Assembly (NCBI GenBank): GCA_018814405.1
Contig: JAHIZO010000005.1
Location: forward strand, 298,684 to 362,683
Direction of reading: 5' to 3'
Origin: Gammaproteobacteria bacterium
GTDB taxonomy: Bacteria; Pseudomonadota; Gammaproteobacteria; Burkholderiales; Gallionellaceae
Length of the DNA: 64,000 nt
Under the pieces are notes generated by a model that worked only from the letters and a program-made list of their open reading frames with translations, had not been told where the DNA came from and ran no database searches. The position numbers and the translations under genes were made by a program. Shown here piece by piece: positions 19,587 to 29,356 of this stretch (the first letter of the stretch is position 1; each line of letters starts with the position of its first letter).

Positions 19587-21047
19587 TTAGTCGATGTGGT
19601 AGTTCGGAGCTTCTTTGGTGATCTGCACGTCATGCACGTGCGATTCACGCATACCCGCAGCAGTGATCTGCACGAATTCAGCATTGGCGTGCACGGTGGG
19701 AATATCCTTGCACCCAAGGTAACCCATGCTGGCGCGCAGCCCACCGAGCAGCTGGTGGATCACTGCCAGCACGCTGCCTTTGTAAGGCACGCGACCTTCA
19801 ACACCTTCTGGCACCAGCTTGTCGTTATTGCCTTCCGTATCCTGGAAGTAACGATCCTTGGAGCCTTGCTGCATCGCGCCCAAACTGCCCATACCGCGAT
19901 ATGACTTGTAGGAACGGCCTTGGAACAGCTCAATCTCGCCCGGCGCTTCTTCTGTACCGGCGAACAAACCACCCAGCATCACACAGTTCGCGCCTGCAGC
20001 AATAGCTTTGGAGATGTCACCCGAGAAACGTACACCGCCGTCTGCGATCAGCGGCACGCCAGTGCCTGCCAGTGCTTCAGCGACGTTATGGATCGCCGTG
20101 ATCTGCGGTACCCCCACCCCTGCCACCATACGTGTGGTGCAGATAGAACCGGGGCCGATGCCGACCTTGACGCCGTCTGCACCATGATCGACCAGTGCTT
20201 TGGCTGCGGCAGCCGTGGCGATGTTGCCGCCGATGACATCTACCTGCGGGAAGTTCTTCTTGACCCACTGCACACGGCTCAGCACGCCTTGCGAATGGCC
20301 GTGGGCGGTATCCACCACGATGACGTCCACACCCGCTTCGACCAGCAACCTCACTCGTTCTTCAGTGCCCTCCCCCACACCGACTGCCGCACCTGCGCGC
20401 AGACGGCCTTGGCTGTCCTTGCAGGCATTCGGATGCTCGGTCGACTTGAGGATGTCTTTCACCGTCATCAGTCCGCACAGTTCGAAAGCGTCATTCACCA
20501 CCAGCACGCGCTCGATACGGTGTTTATGCATCAGATTGCGGGCTTCGTCATGGCTGGCATTCTCGTTGACTGTGATCAAACGCTCGCGCGGCGTCATGAT
20601 GTTGCTGACGGGTTGATCAAGATTGCTTTCAAAACGCAGATCTCGGTTGGTGACGATACCCACTACACTTTTGCCTTGCAGGACGGGCAGGCCGGATATC
20701 TTGTGCATATCGGTCAGATTCAGCACATCACGTACGGTCATATCCGGGCTGATACTGATCGGATCCTTGACCACGCCGCTCTCGAAGCGCTTGACCTTGG
20801 CCACATGGGCGGCCTGCTCTTTTGCTGTCATGTTCTTGTGGATGATGCCGATACCGCCCTCTTGGGCCAGCGCTATGGCAAGACGCGCTTCGGTGACGGT
20901 ATCCATCGCTGCCGACAGCAGCGGGATATTCAACTGGATGTTGCGAGTGAGATGGGCGCGCAGACTGACATCGCGCGGCAGGACATCAGATTGCGCAGGA
21001 AGCAATAGAACATCATCGAATGTGAGAGCTTTTTGAGTGATACGCAT
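19587..21047 (-). CDS. guaB: Inosine-5'-monophosphate dehydrogenase
   Basis: Oxidises IMP to XMP, the first committed step to GMP. The 486 residues contain the TIM-barrel catalytic domain interrupted by a pair of CBS domains (about 95-200; [20 protein letters not shown]). The catalytic cysteine is in [15 protein letters not shown] near residue 303, and the flap region carries [10 protein letters not shown]. The start [20 protein letters not shown] is the standard one and has a strong GGAGGAAGG site. An extended -10 promoter lies just upstream; guaA follows. Confidence 0.98.
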   Translation of the reverse strand: MRITQKALTFDDVLLLPAQSDVLPRDVSLRAHLTRNIQLNIPLLSAAMDTVTEARLAIALAQEGGIGIIHKNMTAKEQAAHVAKVKRFESGVVKDPISISPDMTVRDVLNLTDMHKISGLPVLQGKSVVGIVTNRDLRFESNLDQPVSNIMTPRERLITVNENASHDEARNLMHKHRIERVLVVNDAFELCGLMTVKDILKSTEHPNACKDSQGRLRAGAAVGVGEGTEERVRLLVEAGVDVIVVDTAHGHSQGVLSRVQWVKKNFPQVDVIGGNIATAAAAKALVDHGADGVKVGIGPGSICTTRMVAGVGVPQITAIHNVAEALAGTGVPLIADGGVRFSGDISKAIAAGANCVMLGGLFAGTEEAPGEIELFQGRSYKSYRGMGSLGAMQQGSKDRYFQDTEGNNDKLVPEGVEGRVPYKGSVLAVIHQLLGGLRASMGYLGCKDIPTVHANAEFVQITAAGMRESHVHDVQITKEAPNYHID

Positions 21048-21071
21048 GGAACCTTCCTCCGCAAAGCGCGC

Positions 21072-21080
21072 ATTATATCA
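21072..21080 (-). promoter_or_regulatory. guaB promoter, extended -10
   Basis: The minus strand reads TGATATAAT, a consensus TATAAT with a TGn extension; the -35 17 bases upstream is weak (TCAGTT). The start site near 21065 gives a short leader of about 18 bases containing the GGAGG site. Confidence 0.55.
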
Positions 21081-21126
21081 AAACTTGTCGCTGCAACTGA
21101 GCTAGCTTGCTGCATTGCGCTTCGGG

Positions 21127-21789
21127 TTACCGCTTGTTCCCCATCACATAGATGATGTGTTCAAAAAAGAGCTCACACCAATCCAGATCACTACCTTTGA
21201 GGGTCTGCAGCAGTTTATTGACTTCGGTCAGCGGCCAGTTCGGATTGAAGGTAACCAATTTGTCGAGTGGATAATGCGGCAACAGGGATCGCATCTTGAC
21301 TGCATGCTTGCCGATACCGTCCAGCATCAAGGCTAAATCCTTATCATGTTCCATGCCGCCGGCCATATCGCCAAACTGCTTGGGATGCTCGCGTGTGTAT
21401 TCGATGAACTGGTTGAGTACGTAATAGAACTCGCCTTCGTTGTTCTGGGTCACTTCATCCCCCAGCATAAAGGGAAAGACAGAAAGCTCCAGCCAGTAAT
21501 AATTCAGCTTGGGATTGCGCCATTTGCTGACACCCACAAAGCCTTGACGTTCCTGGGCCCGGCGCACGCAGTCTTCAAGAATAAGACGATCAGAAGTCCG
21601 TTCGATCAGGTCCGGGTCTTTCAATACGATGGGCTTGACCAAGAAAAAGTCTGGAAAGTCGTCGAACAACTTGCCGGAAGTCTGGTGTGACCGATAGTAG
21701 GTGCGGAAGAGACGCAACACCAAGTCCTGGTTGCTCTCAACGCGCATGAAATCCTGTCTCTGATTTGATGGTGCCTTGCTATGCGGCAT
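21127..21789 (-). CDS. Conserved-looking protein of unknown function, 220 residues
   Basis: No family recognised. The protein is soluble, without signal peptide or membrane segment, and rich in aromatic and acidic residues (for example GKLFDDFPDFFLVKPIVLKD; YYWLELSVFPFMLGDE; GSDLDWCELFFEHIIYVMG). The start at 21789 is supported by GGAGGG five bases upstream; a second Met at residue 15 is possible. It ends 79 bases before the guaB start and is oriented the same way, but guaB has its own promoter. It diverges from the DUF4124 gene. Base usage looks like its neighbours, so it is probably native. Confidence 0.7.
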   Translation of the reverse strand: MPHSKAPSNQRQDFMRVESNQDLVLRLFRTYYRSHQTSGKLFDDFPDFFLVKPIVLKDPDLIERTSDRLILEDCVRRAQERQGFVGVSKWRNPKLNYYWLELSVFPFMLGDEVTQNNEGEFYYVLNQFIEYTREHPKQFGDMAGGMEHDKDLALMLDGIGKHAVKMRSLLPHYPLDKLVTFNPNWPLTEVNKLLQTLKGSDLDWCELFFEHIIYVMGNKR

Positions 21790-21862
21790 CTACCCTCCAA
21801 CAAAAACCGATTCTAGATATCTATTCAGATACCCATACTTAAATCTGGAGGGCCATGATAAA

Positions 21863-21891
21863 TTGACGCACCCAAAATTAATAGGTAGTTT
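21863..21891 (+). promoter_or_regulatory. Putative promoter of the DUF4124 gene
   Basis: TTGACG (21863-21868), a 17-base spacer and TAGTTT (21886-21891); the -35 is good and the -10 weak. The ATG follows 26 bases later, with GGGAG in front. Confidence 0.4.
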
Positions 21892-21917
21892 TACATCAAT
21901 TATCTTCGGGAGCCCCC

Positions 21918-22370
21918 ATGAAATTTGCTACCGCACTGCTTTTACTAGGCTTCATCTCTTTGTCTGCACAAGCCGGACTCAATAAATGGGTGGATGAGAA
22001 CGGAAAAGTCCACTACTCCGACTCCCCGCCAATGGATGCCAAGGTGGAATCTGTACGCAATGTCACCGGCAAAGGGCAGGAAGCCGCTCCTGTGGATTAC
22101 TCTTCCAAGAGTTACTCCCAGCGCGAAGCCGAGTTAAAGAAAGCGCGCCAAGAGAAAAAAGAAGCTTCGGAGAAATCAGCGAGTGAATCCGCCCAGCAGC
22201 AAGAAAGAAAGCGCAACTGCGCAGCCGCTCAGGAGAATCTGCGCGCTCTGGAAAGTGGTACGCGCTTGGTTACCTACGACGAGAAAGGCGAAAAACGTTT
22301 TATGGACGACGCTGAGCGTGCTCAGCGTCTGAATAGCGCACGTGACGCCGTCAAAGGCAACTGCGACTAA
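21918..22370 (+). CDS. Secreted DUF4124-domain protein
   Basis: 150 residues with a signal peptide (MKFATALLLLGFISLSAQA) followed at once by the DUF4124 motif LNKWVDENGKVHYSDSPP, a small beta fold common in betaproteobacterial and gammaproteobacterial envelope proteins. The rest (about 55-150) is charged and helical, with two cysteines (NCAAAQENL and the C-terminal NCD) that could form a disulfide. Function unknown. Its stop overlaps the converging smc stop by four bases. Confidence 0.85.
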   Translation: MKFATALLLLGFISLSAQAGLNKWVDENGKVHYSDSPPMDAKVESVRNVTGKGQEAAPVDYSSKSYSQREAELKKARQEKKEASEKSASESAQQQERKRNCAAAQENLRALESGTRLVTYDEKGEKRFMDDAERAQRLNSARDAVKGNCD

Positions 22371-25300
22371 GCAGCCACCGGCGCGGCGCTTGCGTCGCGC
22401 ATGCGCATCGCCTCTTCGATATCCACCGACACCACCTTGGAGACACCGCGCTCCTGCATGGTCACGCCGACCAGTTGCTGGGCCATCTCCATGGTGATCT
22501 TGTTATGACTGATGTAGACGAACTGGGTCTTGTCTGACATCTTCTGGATCAGTTTGCATAGCCGCTCGGTATTGGTGTCATCTAACGGCGCATCCACTTC
22601 GTCCAGCACGCAGAACGGTGCCGGATTGAGTTGGAACAGTGAGAACACCAGCGCGATGGCGGTCAGTGCCTTTTCACCACCTGACAATAGATGGATGGAA
22701 GCGTTCTTCTTGCCGGGCGGATGCGCCATCACTTGCACCCCACTATCCAGAATCTCTTCTCCGGTCAGCACCAGACGCGCTTCTCCCCCGCCGAACAGCA
22801 CGGGGAACAATTCGGTCAGATGGCGATTCACTTCTTCGTAGGTCGCCATCAGAAGGTCGCGCGATTCCTTGTCGATGCGACGGATCGCATCTTCCAACGT
22901 GCCGATGGCTTCGTTCAGATCCTTGGCCTGTGCATCCAGATAGGTCTTGCGCTCTTGCGAAGATTGCAGTTCTTCCAGTGCCGCCAGATTGACCGCGCCC
23001 AAAGCATTGATCTCGACACCGAGCTTGGATAGCTCTGTCTGCAAGCCACCTAGCTTTGCCCCCTCCAGCAGAGGCAACAAAGGTTCTTCTTCTATACCCT
23101 GCAACTGCTCAGACCATTGCTCGAACTGCAAGCGTGCTTCCTGCTCCTTCAAGGTGAGTTCGCTGACCTTTTCGCGCAGAGGATTCAATTTCTGCTCGCA
23201 GGACAGGCGAGACTGCTCCAGTTGATTCAGATTCACTGTTGCATGTTCAAGGGTGTTGCGGGCATCAGCCAACAACTGCTCCTGCACCTGACGCTGCTCC
23301 AGAACGCCCTGCAGTTGCACCTGGGCATCACCCTCGGTCAGGTTCGCAAACTCCTGCTGGCTGGTCATCAATGCCGACTCCAGCTCCTGCAAAGTCGTCG
23401 TGTTTTGCTCGATATTCGAGCCCAGATCGGCGAGCTTCTCGACACAAGTCTTGGCAAAGAAGTGGGCTTCCTGCAATTCGCGCTGTGCTTGTTGAGCACG
23501 CTCACGCACCTCGCGCAATGCCGACTCCTGCGCACCGGCTTGCTCTCTGGCCTGCTCACACTCGATCTGCTTCTGCTCCAAGCGTTCTTGCTGCTCACCC
23601 ATGGTCTGCGCGATCTCTTCAAGCTGCTGCTGTGCTTCAGCTGAGCGGGCTGCAAGCTCCTCAGTCTCCTGTGCTATCTGCGCACTGCGTTCCTGCGTGC
23701 GTTCGTTAGCCTGCGTAAGTTTGAGTACCTGCACCTGTATGTCATGCAATTGCTGTTGCAAAGCAGATGCTGTGCTGCGCAAACCAGCGATATGGCTTTC
23801 CATTTCCTGATAAGCAGCATCCGCCTGTGCGGCAGCTTCTTTACCCTGAATCAGCGCATGGGCGCGCAGTTCCGCTTCTTCCTGCAGCAATTCGATCTCA
23901 CGCTGACGCGCCAGAATGCCATGCACCTGGCTGTCCGGCGCATGGAACAGCACGCTATGCGCGCTGATTAGATGGCCTTGTGGTGTAACCAGCCATACGC
24001 CTGCAGCAAGATTGCCTCGCTGCGCCATGGCGGTCTGCAGGTCATTGACCGCATAGACATCGTGCAACCAGTCTTGCAGCACTGACGTTGCCTTGTCATC
24101 CAGTACCTTCACGAAATCCACGAGCGGCTTCAGATCTGGACGAGATGGCGAAACGTTCATGTGAGCAGTATGGGTGTCGAACAAAGCCACTTTACCCGGC
24201 GGCTGTTTCCAGCCTGCGGCATCATCCAAACGCTCTAAAGGCAAAGCATTGATGCGTTCACGCAACACTGCTTCCAGTGCGTCTTCCCAGCCTTGTTCGA
24301 TACGCATGGACTGCCACAGACGCGGTGCGCCATCCAGCCCCTGCTCGACCAACCAGGCTTGCAGATCCTTGTCGTTATCAAGTTTGGCTTGCAACTGCTT
24401 CAGCGCGTTCAAGCGCGCTTCGGTATGGCCCAGCTGGCGCTCTAGTTCCTGCGCAGCCATACGTGCGTCACGGCGGGCTGTGTCAGCCTGAGGCAATCGT
24501 TGCTGTAGCGTTGCCAGCTTCTCCTGTTGCATCTCTTGTTCCATCCGCATCTCGGCGGAACGTTGCTGCGCTTGTGTCAAAGCGTCGGTATCTGGCCGAG
24601 GCAGGCTGTCACGTTCCTGCATCAAACGAGAACGACGCCCTTCAAGCTGTTGCAGATTGCCACTGATATGTCCGCGCTGCGTTTCGGCCAGTTGTAACTG
24701 TTGCTGGATGAGCAGTTGTTCACGCTGCATGGCATTGTATTTTTCCTGTGCCAGACGCGATGCTTCCTCAGCCTGTGGCAGGTATTGCGTTTCGTTCTCG
24801 GCTCGTTCTTCGCAGACATTGATGCGTACTGCGCCATCCTGCTGTTGCTCATGCCAATGTGTCTGCAGCGAACGCAGCCCTTTCAGCTGGGCATGCTGCT
24901 GGGCGATCTGACGTTCACCGTTCTGGATCTGTTGCGCCAGTCGATTGCGCTGTTCATTCAGGAAAGCGATCTGCTGTTCCAGACGCGCCACTTCCGCGTT
25001 GGTCGCATACAAGTCGCCTTGCTTGGCATGTACCGCGTCGGACAAGGCGAAATGTTCGCTACGCCGCCCTTCCAGTTGGCTCTCGACTTCGCGCAACTTG
25101 GCGATCTCGGCTTCCAGTTCGTTCTTGGTCTTCTCTACTTGCTGGATATAGCGTTCGCGTCGTGCGGTAGCCTCCTGCTTGTTCAGCAACCAAAGCAGGC
25201 GCTGCGTGGTTTCGCGACGTGCTTCCAGTTCGCGATAGACCTTGGCCACTTCTGCCTGCTCGCTCAAGTGTGCCAACTGTTTATCCAGTTCCAGCAGGAT

Positions 25301-25888
25301 GTCGGACACGCGCGATAAGTTGACGCGGGTATCGGCCAGACGTAGCTCGGTCTCGCGACGTCGGTCGCGGTATTTGGAAACGCCGGCGGCTTCTTCAAGG
25401 AACACTCTTAACTCTTCGGGCTTAGCCTCGATGATGCGCGAGATCATGCCCTGCTCAATGATGGCGTAGGCACGTGCGCCGACGCCGGTACCAAGGAAGA
25501 TGTCGGTGATGTCCTTGCGGCGGACGTTCTGGTTGTTGATGTAGTAATTCGAGTCGCCGTCACGCTGCAAGGAACGCTTGATGGATATCTCAGCATAGCT
25601 GGCCCACTGTCCGCCCACCTTGCCCAGCGAGTTGTCGAACACCAGCTCGACGCTGGCACGCGATACCGCCTTGCGGTTGCCGGAGCCGTTGAAGATCACG
25701 TCCTGCATGGATTCGCCGCGCAAAGCCGAGGCGCGGGACTCACCCAACACCCAGCGCAGCGCATCGATCACATTGGATTTTCCGCAGCCGTTGGGCCCGA
25801 CGATACCGACCAGCTGCCCTGGCAGGGAGATGTTGGTGGGATCAACGAAGGACTTGAAACCGGCGAGTTTGATCTGACTGAGGCGCAA
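22367..25888 (-). CDS. smc: Chromosome partition protein SMC
   Basis: Condensin ATPase that organises and segregates the chromosome. Its 1173 residues show the Walker A motif GPNGCGKSNVIDA (31-43), long coiled coils, a hinge around residues 510-680, and a C-terminal head with the signature LLSGGEKALTAIAL and Walker B FCVLDEVDAPLDD. The family start MRLSQIKLAGFKSF here begins with TTG, and I see no good ribosome-binding site in front, which suggests weak or unusual initiation. The kleisin partners ScpA and ScpB are not in the window. Divergent from queF. Confidence 0.97.
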   Translation of the reverse strand: MRLSQIKLAGFKSFVDPTNISLPGQLVGIVGPNGCGKSNVIDALRWVLGESRASALRGESMQDVIFNGSGNRKAVSRASVELVFDNSLGKVGGQWASYAEISIKRSLQRDGDSNYYINNQNVRRKDITDIFLGTGVGARAYAIIEQGMISRIIEAKPEELRVFLEEAAGVSKYRDRRRETELRLADTRVNLSRVSDILLELDKQLAHLSEQAEVAKVYRELEARRETTQRLLWLLNKQEATARRERYIQQVEKTKNELEAEIAKLREVESQLEGRRSEHFALSDAVHAKQGDLYATNAEVARLEQQIAFLNEQRNRLAQQIQNGERQIAQQHAQLKGLRSLQTHWHEQQQDGAVRINVCEERAENETQYLPQAEEASRLAQEKYNAMQREQLLIQQQLQLAETQRGHISGNLQQLEGRRSRLMQERDSLPRPDTDALTQAQQRSAEMRMEQEMQQEKLATLQQRLPQADTARRDARMAAQELERQLGHTEARLNALKQLQAKLDNDKDLQAWLVEQGLDGAPRLWQSMRIEQGWEDALEAVLRERINALPLERLDDAAGWKQPPGKVALFDTHTAHMNVSPSRPDLKPLVDFVKVLDDKATSVLQDWLHDVYAVNDLQTAMAQRGNLAAGVWLVTPQGHLISAHSVLFHAPDSQVHGILARQREIELLQEEAELRAHALIQGKEAAAQADAAYQEMESHIAGLRSTASALQQQLHDIQVQVLKLTQANERTQERSAQIAQETEELAARSAEAQQQLEEIAQTMGEQQERLEQKQIECEQAREQAGAQESALREVRERAQQAQRELQEAHFFAKTCVEKLADLGSNIEQNTTTLQELESALMTSQQEFANLTEGDAQVQLQGVLEQRQVQEQLLADARNTLEHATVNLNQLEQSRLSCEQKLNPLREKVSELTLKEQEARLQFEQWSEQLQGIEEEPLLPLLEGAKLGGLQTELSKLGVEINALGAVNLAALEELQSSQERKTYLDAQAKDLNEAIGTLEDAIRRIDKESRDLLMATYEEVNRHLTELFPVLFGGGEARLVLTGEEILDSGVQVMAHPPGKKNASIHLLSGGEKALTAIALVFSLFQLNPAPFCVLDEVDAPLDDTNTERLCKLIQKMSDKTQFVYISHNKITMEMAQQLVGVTMQERGVSKVVSVDIEEAMRMRDASAAPVAA

Positions 25889-25907
25889 TTTGCTGACAGG
25901 GTGACGT

Positions 25908-25913
25908 TATAAT
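25908..25913 (+). promoter_or_regulatory. Putative -10 of queF
   Basis: A consensus TATAAT, 38 bases before the queF ATG, in the short smc-queF divergent gap. No good -35 at 16-18 bases; a TTG at 25890 is too close. Confidence 0.35.
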
Positions 25914-25951
25914 GCGCCGCATTCTAACTGAACTCCCAAGGGCAACCAACA

Positions 25952-26371
25952 ATGACTACCAAACCAGGCAAAACACTGGAGACTTTCCCCAATCCTCAGC
26001 CCGGCCGTGATTACCACATCCACATGGAAATCCCTGAATTCACGTGCCTTTGTCCAAAAACAGGCCAGCCGGACTTCGCCACCCTGATTCTGGATTACAT
26101 CGCCGATGAACAGTGCGTTGAACTGAAGAGCCTAAAACTCTATATGTGGTCGTTCCGCGAGGAAGGTCATTTCCACGAAGATGTGACCAACCGCATCCTG
26201 GATGATCTGGTCGCCGCTACCCAGCCGCGTTTCATGCGTCTGACCGCCAAGTTCTATGTGCGTGGCGGCATCTTCACCAACGTGGTGGCGGAACACCGCA
26301 AAGAAGGCTGGCAGCCTGCACCACGCATAGAGCTGACTTCGTTCCACGGCCAATCCAATACCCGAGGTTAA
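25952..26371 (+). CDS. queF: NADPH-dependent 7-cyano-7-deazaguanine reductase (preQ0 reductase)
   Basis: Reduces the nitrile of preQ0 to preQ1 in queuosine synthesis for tRNA. The 139-residue length is the short unimodular type, not the long E. coli type. The nucleophile is Cys34 in [14 protein letters not shown], with Asp41 in the same motif; [13 protein letters not shown] carries the conserved Glu/His substrate contacts. Other queuosine genes are not nearby. The aldo/keto reductase starts four bases downstream, so they may be co-transcribed. Confidence 0.96.
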   Translation: MTTKPGKTLETFPNPQPGRDYHIHMEIPEFTCLCPKTGQPDFATLILDYIADEQCVELKSLKLYMWSFREEGHFHEDVTNRILDDLVAATQPRFMRLTAKFYVRGGIFTNVVAEHRKEGWQPAPRIELTSFHGQSNTRG

Positions 26372-26375
26372 TACC

Positions 26376-27410
26376 ATGGAATATCGCGTCATCGGCAGCA
26401 GTGACCTGAAAGTGTCAGCACTGTGCTTGGGCACCATGACTTTCGGTGAACAGAACACCGAAGCCGAGGCGCATGCCCAGCTAGATTACGCATCCTCCCA
26501 TGGTGTGAACTTCATCGATACCGCCGAGATGTACCCGGTCGCCCCGCGTGCCGAGACCGTGCATCGCACCGAGCGTTACATCGGCAACTGGCTGAAACAT
26601 CAGCAGCGCGACAAACTGGTCATCGCCACCAAGATCGCCGGACCGGCTAGAGGGTTTACATGGATTCGTGGCGGCCCGCGCGTCAACAAGGAACACATCA
26701 ACGCAGCTATCAATGCCAGTTTGCAGCGCCTGCAGACCGATTATGTCGACCTGTATCAGATCCACTGGCCGGATCGCTATGTGCCCATGTTCGGCGCCAC
26801 CAGCTACGATGCCACGCAGGAGCGCGAAGCCACTTCCATTGCCGAACAGTTGCGGGCACTGGGTGAACTGGTCAAAGCAGGCAAGGTGCGCCACATCGGT
26901 CTTAGCAACGAGACCCCATGGGGGGTGATGGAGTTCGTGCGTTGCGCCGAACAACTGGGCTTGCCCAAGATCGTCAGCATCCAGAACGCTTATCACCTGT
27001 TGAATCGTACTTTCGAAGCTGGACTGGCCGAGGTCTGCCATCACAGTAATGTCGGTCTACTCGCCTATAGTCCGCTGGCTTTCGGCTGGCTGAGCGGCAA
27101 GTATCTCGCCGATCCTCAGGCGCATGGCCGCATCACCCTGTTCCCCGGCTTCGGTCAGCGCTACAACAAGCCGAACGTCCCTGCTGCCACACAAGAATAT
27201 GTGCGTATCGCGCAGGAAGCAGGCCTGACGCCTGCCACGCTGGCACTGGCTTTTGCCAGGACTCGCCGCTTTACGAGTGGTGTCATTCTGGGTGCAACTA
27301 CTCTGTCGCAATTGAAAGAGAATATGGAAAGTGCGCAAGTGACGTTGTCTGAAGAAACGCTGATTGCCATCGAAACGATCCATCAGCGTTATCCCAATCC
27401 CGCCCCATAA
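26376..27410 (+). CDS. tas: Aldo/keto reductase, Tas-like
   Basis: NADP(H)-dependent aldo/keto reductase of 344 residues, close to E. coli Tas in the N-terminus (LCLGTMTFGEQNTEAEAHAQ) and in AEMYPVAPRAET. The catalytic tetrad is visible: Asp in FIDTAEMY, Tyr in the same motif, Lys in VIATKIAGPARG and His in LYQIHWPDRYVPMFG. The TIM barrel ends with the NADP-binding GVILGATTLSQLKENM. The physiological substrate is unknown. It follows queF by four bases. Confidence 0.9.
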   Translation: MEYRVIGSSDLKVSALCLGTMTFGEQNTEAEAHAQLDYASSHGVNFIDTAEMYPVAPRAETVHRTERYIGNWLKHQQRDKLVIATKIAGPARGFTWIRGGPRVNKEHINAAINASLQRLQTDYVDLYQIHWPDRYVPMFGATSYDATQEREATSIAEQLRALGELVKAGKVRHIGLSNETPWGVMEFVRCAEQLGLPKIVSIQNAYHLLNRTFEAGLAEVCHHSNVGLLAYSPLAFGWLSGKYLADPQAHGRITLFPGFGQRYNKPNVPAATQEYVRIAQEAGLTPATLALAFARTRRFTSGVILGATTLSQLKENMESAQVTLSEETLIAIETIHQRYPNPAP

Positions 27411-27468
27411 CCTTCTGCAAAACAGGCTATGATATGCGCACATACACAACCACCCGGAGGAGTTGGAA

Positions 27469-27849
27469 ATGCTGAAGAAAGTGATGGCCGTCGTTCTTAT
27501 CGTTCTAGCTGCGGGTGCGTGGCTCTATCTTGACCATCTGAACAAGCAGGAACAGATCCTTGCAGAGCAAGCACGACAGGAGATGATCCAGGCGCGCGCT
27601 GAAGCGGTTGCCCGTGCTGCGGCACGAGCCAAGTTCGAGGCTGAACTTACAGAAGCATTCAATAGCTGCAAAGCGGATGCAGACATGGCCAAAGATGCAT
27701 TCCTGACTGAAAATCGCAAACCGGTCAGACGCAAACCAGGAGAATTCACGATCCCAGAAGAGATCGTTGCTCAGGCGGATGACATCTTGGTTGAAGCCTA
27801 TGCAGAGTGCCAGCAGGTGCATGACACCCACTACGCACAAGGCTACTGA
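27469..27849 (+). CDS. Small membrane-anchored protein of unknown function
   Basis: 126 residues: an N-terminal membrane anchor (MLKKVMAVVLIVLAAGAWLYL), a charged Ala/Glu/Arg-rich helix of about 40 residues, then a compact part with two cysteines (FNSCKADADM and AYAECQQVHD) that may form a disulfide outside the membrane. The ATG at 27469 is chosen because GGAGG lies eight bases before it; a TTG two codons earlier is also in frame. No family recognised. The stop is two bases from the converging zapE stop. Confidence 0.7.
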   Translation: MLKKVMAVVLIVLAAGAWLYLDHLNKQEQILAEQARQEMIQARAEAVARAAARAKFEAELTEAFNSCKADADMAKDAFLTENRKPVRRKPGEFTIPEEIVAQADDILVEAYAECQQVHDTHYAQGY

Positions 27850-27851
27850 AC

Positions 27852-28985
27852 TTAATTAGTTCCAGTCAGTGTCGCACCGCGGCTGCGGTGCGGCAGTTCC
27901 AGATAGTGTCTGGTCTGCATCTCGGTCAAACGGCTGGCGATACGTTGCGATTCGCTGTCGTGCTTTCCCGCCTCATACAACTCAGCTAACGGAACTTTGA
28001 ATGTTGCAGCCAGTTTGACATGGTTGTCATACAGCACATCGATCAACCATGTGAATCGCCTCGCCGCGGCACCGTTATCGGCAGTCATTTGTGGAATCCC
28101 AGAGATGAGTGCCGTCGGATAGCAATGCGCGATATCAAGATAGTCCGACTGGTCGTGATGGCCGCCACATAGCTCCGCAAAATCGAACCACACCACCTCT
28201 CGCGCAACGCGATGTACCGGCATCCTGATATTTCGCACCTGAATGGACTTCTCTTCTGAAGTTGCCCCAGCCGTCAAACGATCGAACAGAGAAGCCAGCT
28301 GTGTTTCGTTCTCTTCCCCATCACCGAACATGAACAGCGGATCGCGCTCCATCTGCAACAGACGGTAATCGGTATCGCTATCCAGATGCAGCACTTTCAG
28401 CTCGCGCTTGATCAGCGCGATGGCCGGCAAGAAATTCTGGCGCTGCAGGCCGTGCAGATAAAGTGCATCAGGCTCGATGTTGGAGGTGGTCAGCAGCACT
28501 ACGCCGCGCTCGAACAATGCACTGATCAGACGCCCCAAGATCATCGCATCGGCGATGTCATCCACATGGAATTCGTCCAAACATAGCAAACGCGTCGAGT
28601 GCGCCATCTGCTCGGCCAGTGCGATCAGTGGGTCGCGCGCCTGCGCTAACTTCTTCATCTCGTGATGCACTTCGACCATGAAATTGTGAAAGTGGATGCG
28701 ACGCTTGCGTGTGTATGGCACACACTCGTAGAAACCATCCATCAAAAAGGTCTTGCCGCGCCCCACTCCGCCCCAGATATATAAGCCCTTGGGCACTTCC
28801 GGGCTCAGCAAGCTGCGCCCCAGGAACTGGTTGCGCTTCTGCTTGAACTCGACCAATTGTTTCCAAAATATTTCCAGTTGCTCGATAGCGGCAAGCTGCG
28901 GCGCATCACACACGATACCGGAGCGTTCGCACGCGGCCTGATACCAAGTCTTCGGACTGACTAGTGTGTCTGTGCTGAATGTCAT
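27852..28985 (-). CDS. zapE: Cell division protein ZapE (AFG1-like ATPase)
   Basis: AAA-type ATPase that acts at the FtsZ ring in proteobacteria; the AFG1 relatives in mitochondria are linked to respiratory-protein quality control. Its 377 residues contain Walker A GGVGRGKTFLMD (residues 72-83), Walker B LLCLDEF and sensor 1 in VLLTTSN. Length is typical. The start overlaps the VOC gene by four bases, so purT, the VOC gene and zapE form a coupled set. Confidence 0.93.
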   Translation of the reverse strand: MTFSTDTLVSPKTWYQAACERSGIVCDAPQLAAIEQLEIFWKQLVEFKQKRNQFLGRSLLSPEVPKGLYIWGGVGRGKTFLMDGFYECVPYTRKRRIHFHNFMVEVHHEMKKLAQARDPLIALAEQMAHSTRLLCLDEFHVDDIADAMILGRLISALFERGVVLLTTSNIEPDALYLHGLQRQNFLPAIALIKRELKVLHLDSDTDYRLLQMERDPLFMFGDGEENETQLASLFDRLTAGATSEEKSIQVRNIRMPVHRVAREVVWFDFAELCGGHHDQSDYLDIAHCYPTALISGIPQMTADNGAAARRFTWLIDVLYDNHVKLAATFKVPLAELYEAGKHDSESQRIASRLTEMQTRHYLELPHRSRGATLTGTN

Positions 28986-29356
28986 GGTTTCGCTTGAATG
29001 AACTCCAATGCGTTGTCGTCCGGGTCTCGACAGAACAGCGCACTGCGTCCGGACTGGCTGAGGGTGAACGCAACCCCAGCAGATAAAAGATGTGCAGCCA
29101 ATGCCTTTACATCTTCTACCACAAGGGCTACATGATGTTCTCGTCCACCATGTACAGGGCGTTCAATATCTGCCTCCGGGTTGGGCAGAAGCATTAGATG
29201 TATCTGCTGATTCGCTGCCACGTCATACCACAGGCCTTCGAAATTCATTTGCGGGCGCTGATGATTAGGCTTCAATCCCAGCAGCCCTTCATAGAAATCC
29301 CGCGAACGTGCCAGATCGCTGCTGATGAAAGTGGCGTGATGGATTCCGATGATCAT
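28982..29356 (-). CDS. VOC-family (glyoxalase/bleomycin-resistance fold) protein
   Basis: A single vicinal-oxygen-chelate module pair of 124 residues, YaeR-like: [20 protein letters not shown] at the N-terminus and a closing [14 protein letters not shown] with the usual metal-ligand Glu. Further histidines ([14 protein letters not shown]) suit a mononuclear metal site. The substrate is unknown. It is coupled by four-base overlaps to purT upstream and zapE downstream. Confidence 0.85.
   Translation of the reverse strand: MIIGIHHATFISSDLARSRDFYEGLLGLKPNHQRPQMNFEGLWYDVAANQQIHLMLLPNPEADIERPVHGGREHHVALVVEDVKALAAHLLSAGVAFTLSQSGRSALFCRDPDDNALEFIQAKP

Noticed and set aside
19920-21008. A 362-codon plus-strand open frame over guaB
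   Set aside because: Antisense shadow of a highly conserved IMPDH; no start signal.
27873-27892. Eight-base hairpin CGCACCGC/GCGGTGCG near the zapE end
   Set aside because: It lies inside zapE coding sequence and lacks a U tract on either strand.
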